The notes beneath the pieces were generated by a model. That model made no database searches. It was not told the origin of the DNA and saw only the letters and a list, made by a program, of their open reading frames with translations. A DNA stretch of 64,000 nucleotides from Pelomonas sp. Root405 (lineage in GTDB: Bacteria > Pseudomonadota > Gammaproteobacteria > Burkholderiales > Burkholderiaceae_C). Positions 26,326 to 35,611 of this stretch are shown here, piece by piece (positions within the stretch are counted from its first letter, which is position 1; the number at the start of each line of letters is the position of its first letter). The stretch is taken from assembly GCF_001425165.1 (NCBI RefSeq), contig NZ_LMDU01000016.1, forward strand, positions 1 through 64,000. The letters run 5' to 3'. Both the position numbers and the translations under genes were made by a program.

Positions 26326-27249
26326 ATGCAGCCGCTGCTTGCGCAGTTGCCCGCCGTCAGCGTCGTCGTACCCTGCTTCAACGCAGAGCGCTACATCGCG
26401 GTGACGTTGAGCGCCATCCAGGCGCAGTTACCGGCAGGGTCGGAAATCATTGTCATTGACGATGGCTCGACTGACAGCTCCGCCGCACGGGTGCGGGCCG
26501 AATTCACCGATGTCCGCCTGATCACGCGCCCCAATGCCGGCGTGGCTGCAGCGCGCAACGCCGGCATTGCAGCGGCCACGCGCGACTGGATCGCCTTCTG
26601 CGACGCCGACGATGTCTGGCTGCCCGGCAAGCTGGCCGCCCAGTTCGCAGCCGTGGCCGCCAACCCGGGTTGCCGCATGAGCTATACGGCTTGGCAGGTT
26701 TGGTTCAGCAGCGAGCCCGAGCCCGCCACGGCCGAGGTCGCGGCGCTGGCCGGCGTCGAGCGGCCGGGTGCCAGCGGCTGGATCTATCCCGAGCTGCTGC
26801 TGGACTGCGTGGTGTGGACAAGCACCGTGCTGGCGCAGCGCAGCGTGTTCGACGAGGTCGGCGTGTTCGATACCGGCCTGCGCATCGGCGAGGACTACGA
26901 CCTGTGGCTGCGCGCTTCGCGCGTCACCCGCATCGAGCGCGTGCCACGGCCGCTGGCCCTCTATCGCCAGCATCCGGCCAGCATCACGCGCAGCGCACCG
27001 CGCGACAACTACCGGGGCCGCGTGGTGCAAAAAGCGCTCGATACCTGGGGCCTGACCGGACCGGATGGCCGCAGCGCGGACGCCGCTGCCGTACGAGCCG
27101 TACTGGCCGGCAGCTGGAGCGAGTTCGCCTACACCCAGCTTGGAGCCGGTCAGCGCAGCGCTGCCCGGCGCAGCATCGGCCAGGCCTTCGCGGTCGACCC
27201 GCTGCACTTGGCCGGCTGGAAGCTCTGGTTACGCTCCCTGCTGCCTTGA
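26326..27249 (+). CDS. Glycosyltransferase family 2
   Basis: 307 residues. GT-A fold: VSVVVPCFN at the start, DDGSTDSS near 45-52 and the metal motif DADD near 96-99, with a C-terminal acceptor region. It adds a sugar from a nucleotide donor to the growing lipid-linked repeat unit at the inner face of the membrane. It ends 21 bp inside the tail of the opposite-strand GT4 gene. Last gene of the rightward exosortase-A operon. Confidence 0.93.
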   Translation: MQPLLAQLPAVSVVVPCFNAERYIAVTLSAIQAQLPAGSEIIVIDDGSTDSSAARVRAEFTDVRLITRPNAGVAAARNAGIAAATRDWIAFCDADDVWLPGKLAAQFAAVAANPGCRMSYTAWQVWFSSEPEPATAEVAALAGVERPGASGWIYPELLLDCVVWTSTVLAQRSVFDEVGVFDTGLRIGEDYDLWLRASRVTRIERVPRPLALYRQHPASITRSAPRDNYRGRVVQKALDTWGLTGPDGRSADAAAVRAVLAGSWSEFAYTQLGAGQRSAARRSIGQAFAVDPLHLAGWKLWLRSLLP

Positions 27250-28350
27250 AAGCACTTCACGGTAGACGGCGAAGTGAGCCTCGACGCTGCGCCGCCAGGA
27301 GAACTGCCGGGCCCATGCCATGCCTCTTGCAGCCAACTCGCCACGCGCATCCGGCGCCAGCGCGAGCACCTCGCAAAGCGCAGCTTCCCAAGCAGCGAAA
27401 TCGTCGGCGGGCACGGCCCAGGCCAGCGGACCGACGAGGTCGACCAAGCTGCTGACGGGGCTGAACAGGATGGGCGTGCCGGCGGCCTGGGCCTCCACGG
27501 CCGGGAAGCCGAAACCCTCGTACAACGTCGGATAGACCGCCGCAGTCGCCCCGCGATACAAGGCCACCAGTTCGGCGTCTTCAATGAAGGGCGCAAAGTG
27601 CACCCGGCCGCGCAGCACTTCGGGCAGCGTCTCGGGCGCTGGCGCTGTGCCAGCGCCAAAGCCGCAGGCGACCAGATGCAGGTCACCGCGGTCGCTACGT
27701 GCCAGCAGATCCAGCGCCCAGCCGAAACGTTTGCGAGGCTGGGCCCCGCCAAGGTAGAGCAGATAGGGCGCGCCGGCCAGTGCCTGTCGAAGCACGGGCG
27801 GCACAGGCATGCTCTCCGGCTGGAAGAAGTCGTCGCCGATGCCATGCGGGATGACGGTCAGGCGGTCGGTCAGGAAGGGCCAGCGCTGCGCGATGTCGCG
27901 CCGCGAGGAGCCGCTGATCGTGATGACATGGGCGCAGCGGCGCAGCGCCATGGTCTGCACATCCTGCAGGTAGCGATGCTGGGGCGTGCCGGGGCCGGCC
28001 TCTTCGAACATCACCGTGTCGTGAATCGTGACGATGCTGGGCACCGGCTGCCAGACGGGCAGCGTGTTCTCGGCGCCATGCAGCAACTGCAAGCCGGCGC
28101 GGCGCAGGCGCAGCGGCAGGCCGAGCTGCTCCCAAAGATGAAAACGGTCGCCGCGGAACTCGAAGACCTCGGCCCGCCCCTGCATGTCGGTCGGTACGCG
28201 GAACGGCTGCGCGGGGTTGTGCCCGAAGGCGGTCCAGCGGACATCGTCGGCCGTATGCGTGTTTTTCAGCAGTTCCTGCACATAGCGGCCGGTGCCGCGC
28301 AGATGCGGCGCGTTCAAGGTCCGGGCAATGAGACCGATGTTCAGGGTCAT
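27229..28350 (-). CDS. Glycosyltransferase family 4
   Basis: 373 residues, GT-B fold. N-terminal IGLIARTLNAPHLRGTGRYV and C-terminal donor domain with EGFGFPAVEAQAAG (E-x7-E motif). HDTVMFEE and HGIGDDFF motifs are also typical. It is third in a minus-strand operon and overlaps the GMC oxidoreductase by ATGA (28347-28350). Its stop lies within the tail of the GT2 gene on the other strand. Confidence 0.93.
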   Translation of the reverse strand: MTLNIGLIARTLNAPHLRGTGRYVQELLKNTHTADDVRWTAFGHNPAQPFRVPTDMQGRAEVFEFRGDRFHLWEQLGLPLRLRRAGLQLLHGAENTLPVWQPVPSIVTIHDTVMFEEAGPGTPQHRYLQDVQTMALRRCAHVITISGSSRRDIAQRWPFLTDRLTVIPHGIGDDFFQPESMPVPPVLRQALAGAPYLLYLGGAQPRKRFGWALDLLARSDRGDLHLVACGFGAGTAPAPETLPEVLRGRVHFAPFIEDAELVALYRGATAAVYPTLYEGFGFPAVEAQAAGTPILFSPVSSLVDLVGPLAWAVPADDFAAWEAALCEVLALAPDARGELAARGMAWARQFSWRRSVEAHFAVYREVLSRQQGA

Positions 28351-29762
28351 GTCGAACGGGCGGCGCGCGCGCCTAAGTGGTCGGCCAGGCGCAGGGCCAG
28401 GGCGGCGATGGTCAGGCCGGTGTTGGCAATGCCACTGGCGGGGATGGCCGAGCCGTCGCAAACATAGAGGTTGGCCAGACCGTGGACAAGGCCGTCGCCG
28501 TCACAGACACCGGTCTGGGCATTGGCGGACAGCCGCGCCGTGCCGGAGTGGTGGGCGCCGGTGTAGAGCTGCTCGAACCAGTTCGGGAAGACGCGCGACG
28601 ATGTGATGACGGGGCCCATCGCCGCGAAGACATCGTCGATGGAGGCTCGCAGCTCGGCGCGAAAGGCGTCGCTGATGACCCAGTTGCGGATGCGCACCTC
28701 CTGCCCCGTCGCCGCATCGACCTCGCTCCAGACCGCCAGCTCTGGCTGGGCGGGCGTCTGTGCGCACATCACCAGCGTGTAGTGCCGGGTCGGCAGCCGG
28801 ATGCCAAACTTGAAAGACAGGATGTCGAGCACGTCGTCCCAGTGCGAGAGCAGCTTGACGTAGTTCAGCGGGTTCCAGGGGTTGCGGCGTAGCAGGTTGA
28901 GCACGCTGCCGACGCGCTCGCGACGGCTTGCACGGTAGTAGGTGGCAGCCGGCCGCAATTGGAAGGAGATGTGCATGCCCTTGCGCACGACGACCAACGG
29001 CAGGCGCAGGTTGCCGTCGGTGCCGGGGACCTGGTAATTCCAAAGTCGGTACAGCGGTACCGCCACCTGGACTTCGCCGACGAAGCCCATGGGATGGTCC
29101 TCGTAGTGGCATCCCGCGTGGTCCAGTGCCGGCAGCGGATGATGGCGCGCCAGCTTCTGCAGCAGCACCGGCGTTCCCAGGCCGCCGGCCGCAAGCACGA
29201 CCACATCGGCAGCCACACGGCCCGCAGCACCTGCAAGCGTCACTGCGGTCACCCGTCCGCCCTCGTCCAGCTCGAAGCCGTTCACGTCCCCGCGGACCAC
29301 CGCCACCCGGCCAGCCAATTCGAGCGACGTCCAAAGGTTGCGCGGCCAGCGCGGGTAGTAGAGGCCGGGCAGCCGCGCCTCCGGCATGCCGAGTGCCCGG
29401 TAGCGGCAGCGCAGGTCCTCGATCGCCGCGCGGACCTTGGACAACGGCAGCCCCGACAGCAGCGGGAAGGCCTGCTCGTAATAGGGGTCGAGCACTGTCT
29501 TCGGCCAGGGCCAGTGAGCCTCGAACACGTCGGGGTCGATCTCGATGAGGCCGTTGTGCCAGAGCTGCGTCGAGCCTCCCAGACCGGCGCCGGTGTGGGG
29601 CTCGGTGACGGCCGGCAGACCGACATCACGCAGCGGAAAACGCGGGTCCTCGACGGATTCACCTCGTTCGACAAGGGTGACCTCGTGCGTGGCCAGCAAC
29701 GCATGCGCCAGCATGCAGCCGCCGAGTCCTGCACCCACGATGACGGCGCGCGGCCGCGTCAT
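28347..29762 (-). CDS. GMC-type FAD-dependent oxidoreductase in EPS operon
   Basis: 471 residues. Rossmann FAD motif VGAGLGGCMLAHALL, then LVERGE, the GMC N-terminal loop TGAGLGGSTQLWHNG, and the C-terminal active-site stretch HHSGTARLSANAQTG with VCDGSAIPASGIANTG. GMC enzymes oxidise alcohol groups of sugars, cholines or aromatic alcohols. Placed between a nucleotide-sugar epimerase and a glycosyltransferase with ATGA overlaps on both sides, it may oxidise a sugar or lipid carrier in polysaccharide synthesis. No signal peptide is apparent, so it probably acts in the cytosol. Confidence 0.88.
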   Translation of the reverse strand: MTRPRAVIVGAGLGGCMLAHALLATHEVTLVERGESVEDPRFPLRDVGLPAVTEPHTGAGLGGSTQLWHNGLIEIDPDVFEAHWPWPKTVLDPYYEQAFPLLSGLPLSKVRAAIEDLRCRYRALGMPEARLPGLYYPRWPRNLWTSLELAGRVAVVRGDVNGFELDEGGRVTAVTLAGAAGRVAADVVVLAAGGLGTPVLLQKLARHHPLPALDHAGCHYEDHPMGFVGEVQVAVPLYRLWNYQVPGTDGNLRLPLVVVRKGMHISFQLRPAATYYRASRRERVGSVLNLLRRNPWNPLNYVKLLSHWDDVLDILSFKFGIRLPTRHYTLVMCAQTPAQPELAVWSEVDAATGQEVRIRNWVISDAFRAELRASIDDVFAAMGPVITSSRVFPNWFEQLYTGAHHSGTARLSANAQTGVCDGDGLVHGLANLYVCDGSAIPASGIANTGLTIAALALRLADHLGARAARST

Positions 29763-30802
29763 GCGTGCACGCCCAGCCGGCCTTGGTTGCGCAGCCAGTC
29801 ATGTGTCAGCGCCACGCCGCGGGCGAAATCCACCTGAGGCGCCCAGCCGAGCAGCCGCTTGGCCTTGTCGTTCGTGAACGCAACCGGAAAGGTTTCACGC
29901 AGCACGCGGCCCTCGGGCGGCCAGGGTGACACCGGTGGCCGCCAGCCCGCCAGCCGCTTGAGCTTGAGCCGGATGCGATCCGTCAGCCCCGTCACCACCA
30001 GCGGCGGATGGGCTCGCCACCAAGCCAGCGCCGCTGCGGCGTCGAGGTCGTCGAAGCGAGGCTGCGGTTGGACCATGGCCGCAAAGGTGCGGATGAACTC
30101 GCCCCACGTGATGGGCTGATCGGCATTGATGAACATGGCCTGGCCCAGCGCCTCTGGACGCCACAGTGCCGCGGCGATGGCGTCGCAGACATCGTCCACG
30201 AAGACCGCGTTACAGATGCCCGTACCCCCGTCAAACATCGTGACGACCCCACTGAGCGCCTGATCGATCACCTGCAGCTCGAAATGACCGCCAAGCCCGT
30301 AGACCACGGTAGGCCGCAGGATCACGACGGCCAGGTCGCCGCGGTCGTGGGACGCCTGCACGATCTCTTCCTGCTCGGCCTTGGAGTCGGAGTACTCGTG
30401 GTTGTAGCGGCCGATGATGGCCGTTTCTTCGCGAGCAGCCTCCGTGCCCGGCACGGGGCCATGGACCGACATGGTGCTGATGTACACGAAGCGCTTAACG
30501 CCCGCCGCCGTGGCGGCCTTGACCAGGTTGCGCGTGGCCTGCGGGCCATGGTCACCATGGGCCAAATGCACAACGGCATCACAACCCTGCAGCGCCTGAT
30601 CCAGCCGCGGCGCATCCAGGAGGTCGGCCACCTTCGGCGCTATTCGATGCGCGGGCCAGGCCGCGGCGGTTGAGGCGCTGCGCAGCAGCGCCACGTAGGG
30701 CTGCATGCCTGCTTCGTCAAAGCGCGCGCAGAGCCTCCTGCCAATGAAGCCGCTAGCGCCCGTGATCAGGCAGCGCCCGGGACGTGCGAGTGAAGAAGTC
30801 AT
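29759..30802 (-). CDS. NAD-dependent epimerase/dehydratase
   Basis: 347 residues, extended short-chain dehydrogenase. The dinucleotide motif GASGFIG is near 15-21, STMSVHG gives the catalytic Ser, and YSDSK is the YxxxK motif. Enzymes of this type epimerise, dehydrate or reduce nucleotide sugars. It is the first gene of the epimerase-GMC-GT4 operon (ATGA overlap at 29759-29762) and divergent from a GT2 gene across 194 bp containing promoter-like elements. Confidence 0.92.
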   Translation of the reverse strand: MTSSLARPGRCLITGASGFIGRRLCARFDEAGMQPYVALLRSASTAAAWPAHRIAPKVADLLDAPRLDQALQGCDAVVHLAHGDHGPQATRNLVKAATAAGVKRFVYISTMSVHGPVPGTEAAREETAIIGRYNHEYSDSKAEQEEIVQASHDRGDLAVVILRPTVVYGLGGHFELQVIDQALSGVVTMFDGGTGICNAVFVDDVCDAIAAALWRPEALGQAMFINADQPITWGEFIRTFAAMVQPQPRFDDLDAAAALAWWRAHPPLVVTGLTDRIRLKLKRLAGWRPPVSPWPPEGRVLRETFPVAFTNDKAKRLLGWAPQVDFARGVALTHDWLRNQGRLGVHA

Positions 30803-30858
30803 GGGGGTCAATGGGTCCGGAAACGGCGCGCGGTACTTGGCCTGGCCGGGCGGCGCGG

Positions 30859-30940
30859 ATGATAAGCGAGCACCTTTGCAGCCGAAGTGCTCCGACTCGC
30901 GCAATCGCGGGGTCACGCCCCGTGGCCGCAGCACTACACT
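30859..30940. promoter_or_regulatory. Divergent EPS promoter region with inverted-repeat operator candidate
   Basis: Minus strand -10-like TATCAT at 30864-30859; plus strand -10-like TACACT at 30935-30940, 56 bp before the GT2 ATG. Between them GAGCAC (30868-30873) and GTGCTC (30887-30892) form a perfect inverted repeat with a 13-base spacer, suited to a dimeric repressor or activator controlling both operons. Confidence 0.45.
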
Positions 30941-30996
30941 GCGCCGCCCGTCGACATGCCGCCTCAACGCCTTGCACTCACGCCGGGCATCAGACC

Positions 30997-31974
30997 ATGT
31001 CCCAAGCCATCGCCGTCATCATCTGCACCTGGAACCGCGCCGCCGTGCTCGCGGAGTCCTTGGCGAGCTTGGCGCGCGTGCGTCCGCCGGTTGGCACTCT
31101 GGTCGAAGTGCTGGTGGTGGACAACAACTCGAAAGACGACACGCAGGCAACGCTGAAAGCGCTCCAAGGAGGCTGGCCGCTCGGTCGCCTGCATGCGCTG
31201 TCAGAACCTCGTCAGGGCAAGCAGTTCGCACTGAACACCGGCATTGCGCGCGCCCGCGAGCTGGGCTGCAACTGGCTCGCGTTCAGCGACGACGACATCG
31301 TCTTTCCGCCGGACTGGCTCGAACAGGCCGACGCGGCGCTCTCGCCGGGCGAGGTGATGCTGATCGGCGGACGGACGGAGCTGCTGTGGCCGAACGGCGG
31401 TCCGCCGGCCTGGTATCACGACACGATGTCGGCTGTCGTGGGCGGCATCGACCTTGGGCCGCAGCGCTTGCAGCCGCCGCCGCCCACCTATGCACCTGCA
31501 GGCGCGAACCTGGTCGCCCGTGCCGAGCTCTTCGAGCGAGTGGGCGGCTTTGCCGAGACGCACTTCCGCCACATGGATTTCGAGTTCGGCCAACGCTGCC
31601 TTGAGCGCGGTGAGGTAGTGGCTTACGAGCCGCGCCTGGTCGTGACCGCACCGGTCGAAGCAGCCATCCTGACGCACCGCTACTTCCGCCGCTGGTCTTT
31701 CAAGGCGGGGATCTCACCTTGGCAGCAGATGGACACCCGGGTGCGTCATTTCGCCTGGGTACCCTTGTGGTTGTACCGTCAGTTGGCGCAGGATGCGCTG
31801 CAATGGATGGTGGCGCCGCTGCGGGGCGACTCCGCTGCTGCGCGTTTCGCGCGCGAGCTTCGGCTGTACAGGGCCTGGGGCACCATCTCGAGTCGCTGGA
31901 TGTCTCGACTGCGCCCTGCCGCCTATCCCGCCTGGGTAGAGCGTCGATCACAGAAACGCTTGAACGTCTATTGA
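30997..31974 (+). CDS. Glycosyltransferase family 2
   Basis: 325 residues. GT-A fold with IAVIICTWNRAAVLAESL, VVDNNSKDDT near 42-51 and FSDDDIVFPPDWL (DxD-type) near 96-108, then ERVGGFAETHFRHMDFEFG. It is probably a glycosyl transferase acting on the lipid-linked repeat unit. First gene of the rightward assembly operon; the next GT begins two bases after the stop. Confidence 0.93.
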   Translation: MSQAIAVIICTWNRAAVLAESLASLARVRPPVGTLVEVLVVDNNSKDDTQATLKALQGGWPLGRLHALSEPRQGKQFALNTGIARARELGCNWLAFSDDDIVFPPDWLEQADAALSPGEVMLIGGRTELLWPNGGPPAWYHDTMSAVVGGIDLGPQRLQPPPPTYAPAGANLVARAELFERVGGFAETHFRHMDFEFGQRCLERGEVVAYEPRLVVTAPVEAAILTHRYFRRWSFKAGISPWQQMDTRVRHFAWVPLWLYRQLAQDALQWMVAPLRGDSAAARFARELRLYRAWGTISSRWMSRLRPAAYPAWVERRSQKRLNVY

Positions 31975-31976
31975 AG

Positions 31977-33029
31977 ATGCCCGTTGTCCTGCTTCCGCAC
32001 CCGCCCAACGGCAACATCTATATCCGCGAACTCGGCCGCGCCTACGCAGCGCTGGGCTGGACGCCGATTTACGGGGCCGAGAACCTGCTGGAAGGCAATC
32101 TTCGCCCCGACCTCTTGCACCTGCATTGGCCTGAAGAGTTCTACCGCTGGCGCGGCGAAGGCAGCTTGACAGCTCGGGCGGAGCACTTCCTGATGCGGCT
32201 TCATGCTCTGCGCGAGACCGGCGTTCGGATGATCTGGACGGTCCACAACCTCGCCCCGCACGACGTTGCCGACGCCAGCGTGGATGCTCAGGTGTATCGA
32301 GCAGTCATCGACTCCGTCGACGCCATCCACCATCACTGCAACTGCTCCATCCAAGCCCTGGCGGACCGCTACGCCATCCCTGCGGCGTTGCCGCGGTTCG
32401 TACGGCCGCACGGACATTATTTTTCGTACCCTAACGACGTCGGCCGGGAAGCCGCCAGGTGCGAACTGGGTATCCCGCTCGATGCCCGGGTTTTCCTTCA
32501 GTTTGGTCAGATTCGCGGCTACAAGGGGCTTGGCCTGCTGCTCAAAGCCTTTGACGGGCTCGAACTCCCTCGGAAGTTTCTCCTTGTCGCCGGCCTTTAC
32601 AACCCGCCGACCGGACCAGGTGCCTGGCGCGAGCGGGCTCGCCTCGCCTGGCGGAAGCGCACGGATAAACGCCTGCTGGTCCACGGCCGCGCCATCGACT
32701 CTGATCGCATCCAGGTCTACATGAACGCCGCGGACTGCGTGGTGCTCAGCCACACCGCCGGGCTGAACTCCGGTGTGGCGGTGCTGGGCATGAGCTTCGG
32801 GCGCAGCGTCATCGGACCGCGCCTAGGCTGCATAGGCGAGACCCTGGGTGAAGAGAACAATTTCACTTATCCAGCCGGCGATGTCGCCGCATTGAAGGAC
32901 GCCATGCTTGCCGCGGCACAAAGCCCCAACCTGCCGGCTCGGGGCGAAAGCAACCGCCGCATCTGCGAGTCATGGCAATGGACTGCCATTGCCGCAGCCG
33001 CGCTGGACGCCGCCGAATTGAGTGGCTGA
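31977..33029 (+). CDS. GT-B-type glycosyltransferase
   Basis: 350 residues. The N-terminal domain contains LHLHWPEEFYRW and TVHNLAPHD; the C-terminal domain has FGQIRGYKGLGLLLKAF and NSGVAVLGMSFGRSVIGP in place of a classic EX7E loop. It looks like a family-1-like cytosolic glycosyltransferase of exopolysaccharide clusters; donor and acceptor cannot be deduced. GC content begins to fall in the second half of this gene. Confidence 0.85.
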   Translation: MPVVLLPHPPNGNIYIRELGRAYAALGWTPIYGAENLLEGNLRPDLLHLHWPEEFYRWRGEGSLTARAEHFLMRLHALRETGVRMIWTVHNLAPHDVADASVDAQVYRAVIDSVDAIHHHCNCSIQALADRYAIPAALPRFVRPHGHYFSYPNDVGREAARCELGIPLDARVFLQFGQIRGYKGLGLLLKAFDGLELPRKFLLVAGLYNPPTGPGAWRERARLAWRKRTDKRLLVHGRAIDSDRIQVYMNAADCVVLSHTAGLNSGVAVLGMSFGRSVIGPRLGCIGETLGEENNFTYPAGDVAALKDAMLAAAQSPNLPARGESNRRICESWQWTAIAAAALDAAELSG

Positions 33030-33034
33030 CTGAC

Positions 33035-34507
33035 ATGGCCATGCCGCCTTCAGCTGCCGCACCATCGGCACGGCGTGCCGTGCTGTTCGCCTTTGCCCAG
33101 CGCTATTTCTCCTTTGCACTGCAGTTGGGAACATCCGTCATCCTGGCGCGCCTGTTGACGCCCCAGGAAACCGGCATCTTCTCGCTGGCCGCGACGGCCG
33201 TCGCTATCGGCGCCATCGTGCGCGAATTCGGTATAGGTGACTATCTCGTGAGCCAGAAGGAGCTGACGCCGGAAAAGATACGAGCCGCGTTCACCGTGAC
33301 AGTGGCGGTGGCATGGATCATCGCCCTGGTCATTGCTCTGGCCGCCTATCCGCTCGCAGCGCTGTACAACGAGCCGGGCGTCGCACAGGTCATGCACATC
33401 CTCTGCCTGAACTTTATGCTGTTGCCGCTCGGTGCCACCACCATGGCGCTTCTCGTTAAAGAGCTGAAGTTCGACACGGTGTTCGTCATCCAAGCCGGCT
33501 CCGCGCTCGTCGGTGCCGCAGTCACCGTGGCCTGCGCGCTCAACGGCCTGAGCTATACCAGCCCTGCTTGGGGTTCGGTGGCGAGCATCGTCTCGACCTT
33601 CGTTCTGCTATTGCTGTTGCAGCCTCACGCCACGCGCCTGCGGCCGGGCCTGCGCGACCTGCGCGAGGTGCTGAAGTTCGGCGGAACGAACACGATGTCA
33701 CGCATGGTGGAAGGTGTCTCAACCCGTGCCGATGACTTCATCATCAGTGGCATGCTGGGTTTTCACAGCAGCGGCATCCTCAGCAAATCGAACAGTCTCA
33801 ACGCGGGTTTCTATACCTTCTTCGCTTCGGCCGTGGTCAGTGTCGCTTCACCCCTTTTGGCGCGCGCCCGCCACGCAGGGCATGAGATTGCTGATGACTA
33901 CGGCCGCGTCACGCTGCAGATAGCGCTCGTGCAATGGTTGTTCTTCGGCACCATGGGTATCTGCGCTCAGGAGATCATCTTGCTGCTGTTCGGCGAAGCC
34001 TGGTCCGAGGCCATACCGATTCTGCAGATCGGCGCCATTCAAGGGCTGATCTATGCGCCCTTCATGTTGTGCACCCCCGTCTTGACCGCATACGGTGCCA
34101 TGAACGCGCAGCTTCGCATCAACCTAGTTTTCGGTGTAACCCTGGCGTGCTGCTTGATGGTCGGAGCCATGCACAGCTTGGTTGCGGCTGCGTCGCTGTC
34201 AGTGCTGGCGCACATCGTGCGCCTTATGCTTCTTGCCAAGGCTGCAAAAGCGCTGTGCGGCATCTCCACATTCAAAATTGTGAAACGCATGGGGATGACG
34301 GCAACGATTGCGGTGGGGGCTGCAGCCGCAACCTTTCTTGCAAGGCTGCTTGCCCAATCACTGGGCTGGCCTCTGGTGCTCAACCTCGGTATTTCCGTGG
34401 CCTGTGGCACGCTGGTCTGCGCGAGCATGGCAATCGTGCTTGGGCACCCAGCTGGTTCCGAACTGAAGAGAATCCTGCGCAGGCCCGGTCGCCCCACCAA
34501 CACTTGA
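33035..34507 (+). CDS. Wzx-type polysaccharide flippase
   Basis: 490 residues with about 12-14 membrane helices and no soluble domain, of the MATE-like/PST family. The start MAMPPSAAAPSARRAVLFAF leads into helix 1, QRYFSFALQLGTSVILARLLTP, typical of RfbX/Wzx exporters. It should flip undecaprenyl-linked repeat units across the inner membrane. GC content is visibly lower than in flanking genes. No Wzy polymerase is recognised in the window. Confidence 0.9.
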   Translation: MAMPPSAAAPSARRAVLFAFAQRYFSFALQLGTSVILARLLTPQETGIFSLAATAVAIGAIVREFGIGDYLVSQKELTPEKIRAAFTVTVAVAWIIALVIALAAYPLAALYNEPGVAQVMHILCLNFMLLPLGATTMALLVKELKFDTVFVIQAGSALVGAAVTVACALNGLSYTSPAWGSVASIVSTFVLLLLLQPHATRLRPGLRDLREVLKFGGTNTMSRMVEGVSTRADDFIISGMLGFHSSGILSKSNSLNAGFYTFFASAVVSVASPLLARARHAGHEIADDYGRVTLQIALVQWLFFGTMGICAQEIILLLFGEAWSEAIPILQIGAIQGLIYAPFMLCTPVLTAYGAMNAQLRINLVFGVTLACCLMVGAMHSLVAAASLSVLAHIVRLMLLAKAAKALCGISTFKIVKRMGMTATIAVGAAAATFLARLLAQSLGWPLVLNLGISVACGTLVCASMAIVLGHPAGSELKRILRRPGRPTNT

Positions 34508-34519
34508 TTGCACCTACTC

Positions 34520-35593
34520 ATGAAACCTGAGGTCATCGCGCTCTACTTGCCCCAATACCACCCGATCAAAGAAAACGACGAGTGGTGGGAACCGGGATTC
34601 ACGGAGTGGACGAATGTCACGAAGGCCAAGCCCCTGTATCGAGGGCATGAGCAGCCCAACCTGCCCTCAGAGCTCGGCTTCTACGATCTGCGCCTGACCG
34701 AGGCCAGAGAAGCCCAGGCTGCATTGGCCAAGGCCTACTCCGTGGCAGCTTTTTGCTACTACCACTATTGGTTCGGCCATGGGCGTCGCCTGCTCGAACG
34801 CCCGTTGAACGATGTGTTGGCCAGCGGCAAGCCTGACTTCTCGTTCATGGTCTGCTGGGCGAACCAAACATGGTCCGGCGCCTGGCACGGTCTGGACAAG
34901 CGGATTCTGGTCGAGCAGCAATATCCCGGCGTCGAGGATGAAAAAGCTCATTTTGCGGCGATGCTCCCGGCCTTCCGCGACCCGCGTTATCTGCGAGTCA
35001 ACGGCAAACCAGTATTCATGGTGTACGACCCTGATCACCTTCCGGACTGCGTCGCCTTCACGACCCATTGGCGCAAGCTTGCCGTTGAAGCAGGGCTGCC
35101 AGGCCTCTACCTCATTGCTGAACACCGAGATCCCCTCTGGGACGCCAAGTCGCACGGCTTCGACGCCTTCGTTCTCAAGCCGAGCTTCATGCGCCGCAGA
35201 GTTTGGACGCCTTGGTCGCAACCCTGGCAAAAGATTCGCAACAGAATCCTCGACTGGCTCGGGCGCCCATCGGCCTTTGACTATGAAGCCCTGCAGCCTT
35301 ATTTGCTGCCTGAGAACGCTTCGCCACTCGCCATTCCCTGCGTACTTCCCAACTGGGACAACACGCCCCGCAGCGGTGCTCGGGGCGTTGTGTTGAAGGA
35401 CTCGACGCCTGAGAAATTCGGAGCTGCACTGGATCGGGCAATTGCGCTGTGGCGCAGCCGGGCAAGGGAGGACAACTTCTTATTCGTGAAATCATGGAAC
35501 GAATGGGCAGAAGGTAACCATCTGGAGCCAAGTCGCCGCTGGGGACGCAAGTATCTGGAAATGCTTCAGGCCAAAGTGAAAGACGTCATCTGA
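34520..35593 (+). CDS. GH99/WbsX-like protein
   Basis: 357 residues. The family signature IALYLPQYHPIKENDEWWEPGFTEW is split here as IALYLPQYHP then EWWEPGFTEW, followed by CYYHYWFGHGRRLLE and VKSWNEWAEGNHLEP near the end. Glycoside-hydrolase-99-like/WbsX proteins occur in O-antigen and EPS clusters; GH99 members cut alpha-mannosides, and the cluster members may trim or modify a nascent glycan. ATG 34520 begins MKPEVIALYL. No signal peptide, so it is probably cytosolic. GC content is about 55-58%, well below the flanks. Confidence 0.88.
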   Translation: MKPEVIALYLPQYHPIKENDEWWEPGFTEWTNVTKAKPLYRGHEQPNLPSELGFYDLRLTEAREAQAALAKAYSVAAFCYYHYWFGHGRRLLERPLNDVLASGKPDFSFMVCWANQTWSGAWHGLDKRILVEQQYPGVEDEKAHFAAMLPAFRDPRYLRVNGKPVFMVYDPDHLPDCVAFTTHWRKLAVEAGLPGLYLIAEHRDPLWDAKSHGFDAFVLKPSFMRRRVWTPWSQPWQKIRNRILDWLGRPSAFDYEALQPYLLPENASPLAIPCVLPNWDNTPRSGARGVVLKDSTPEKFGAALDRAIALWRSRAREDNFLFVKSWNEWAEGNHLEPSRRWGRKYLEMLQAKVKDVI

Positions 35594-35611
35594 CGTGCAG
35601 ACGATCAGCTG

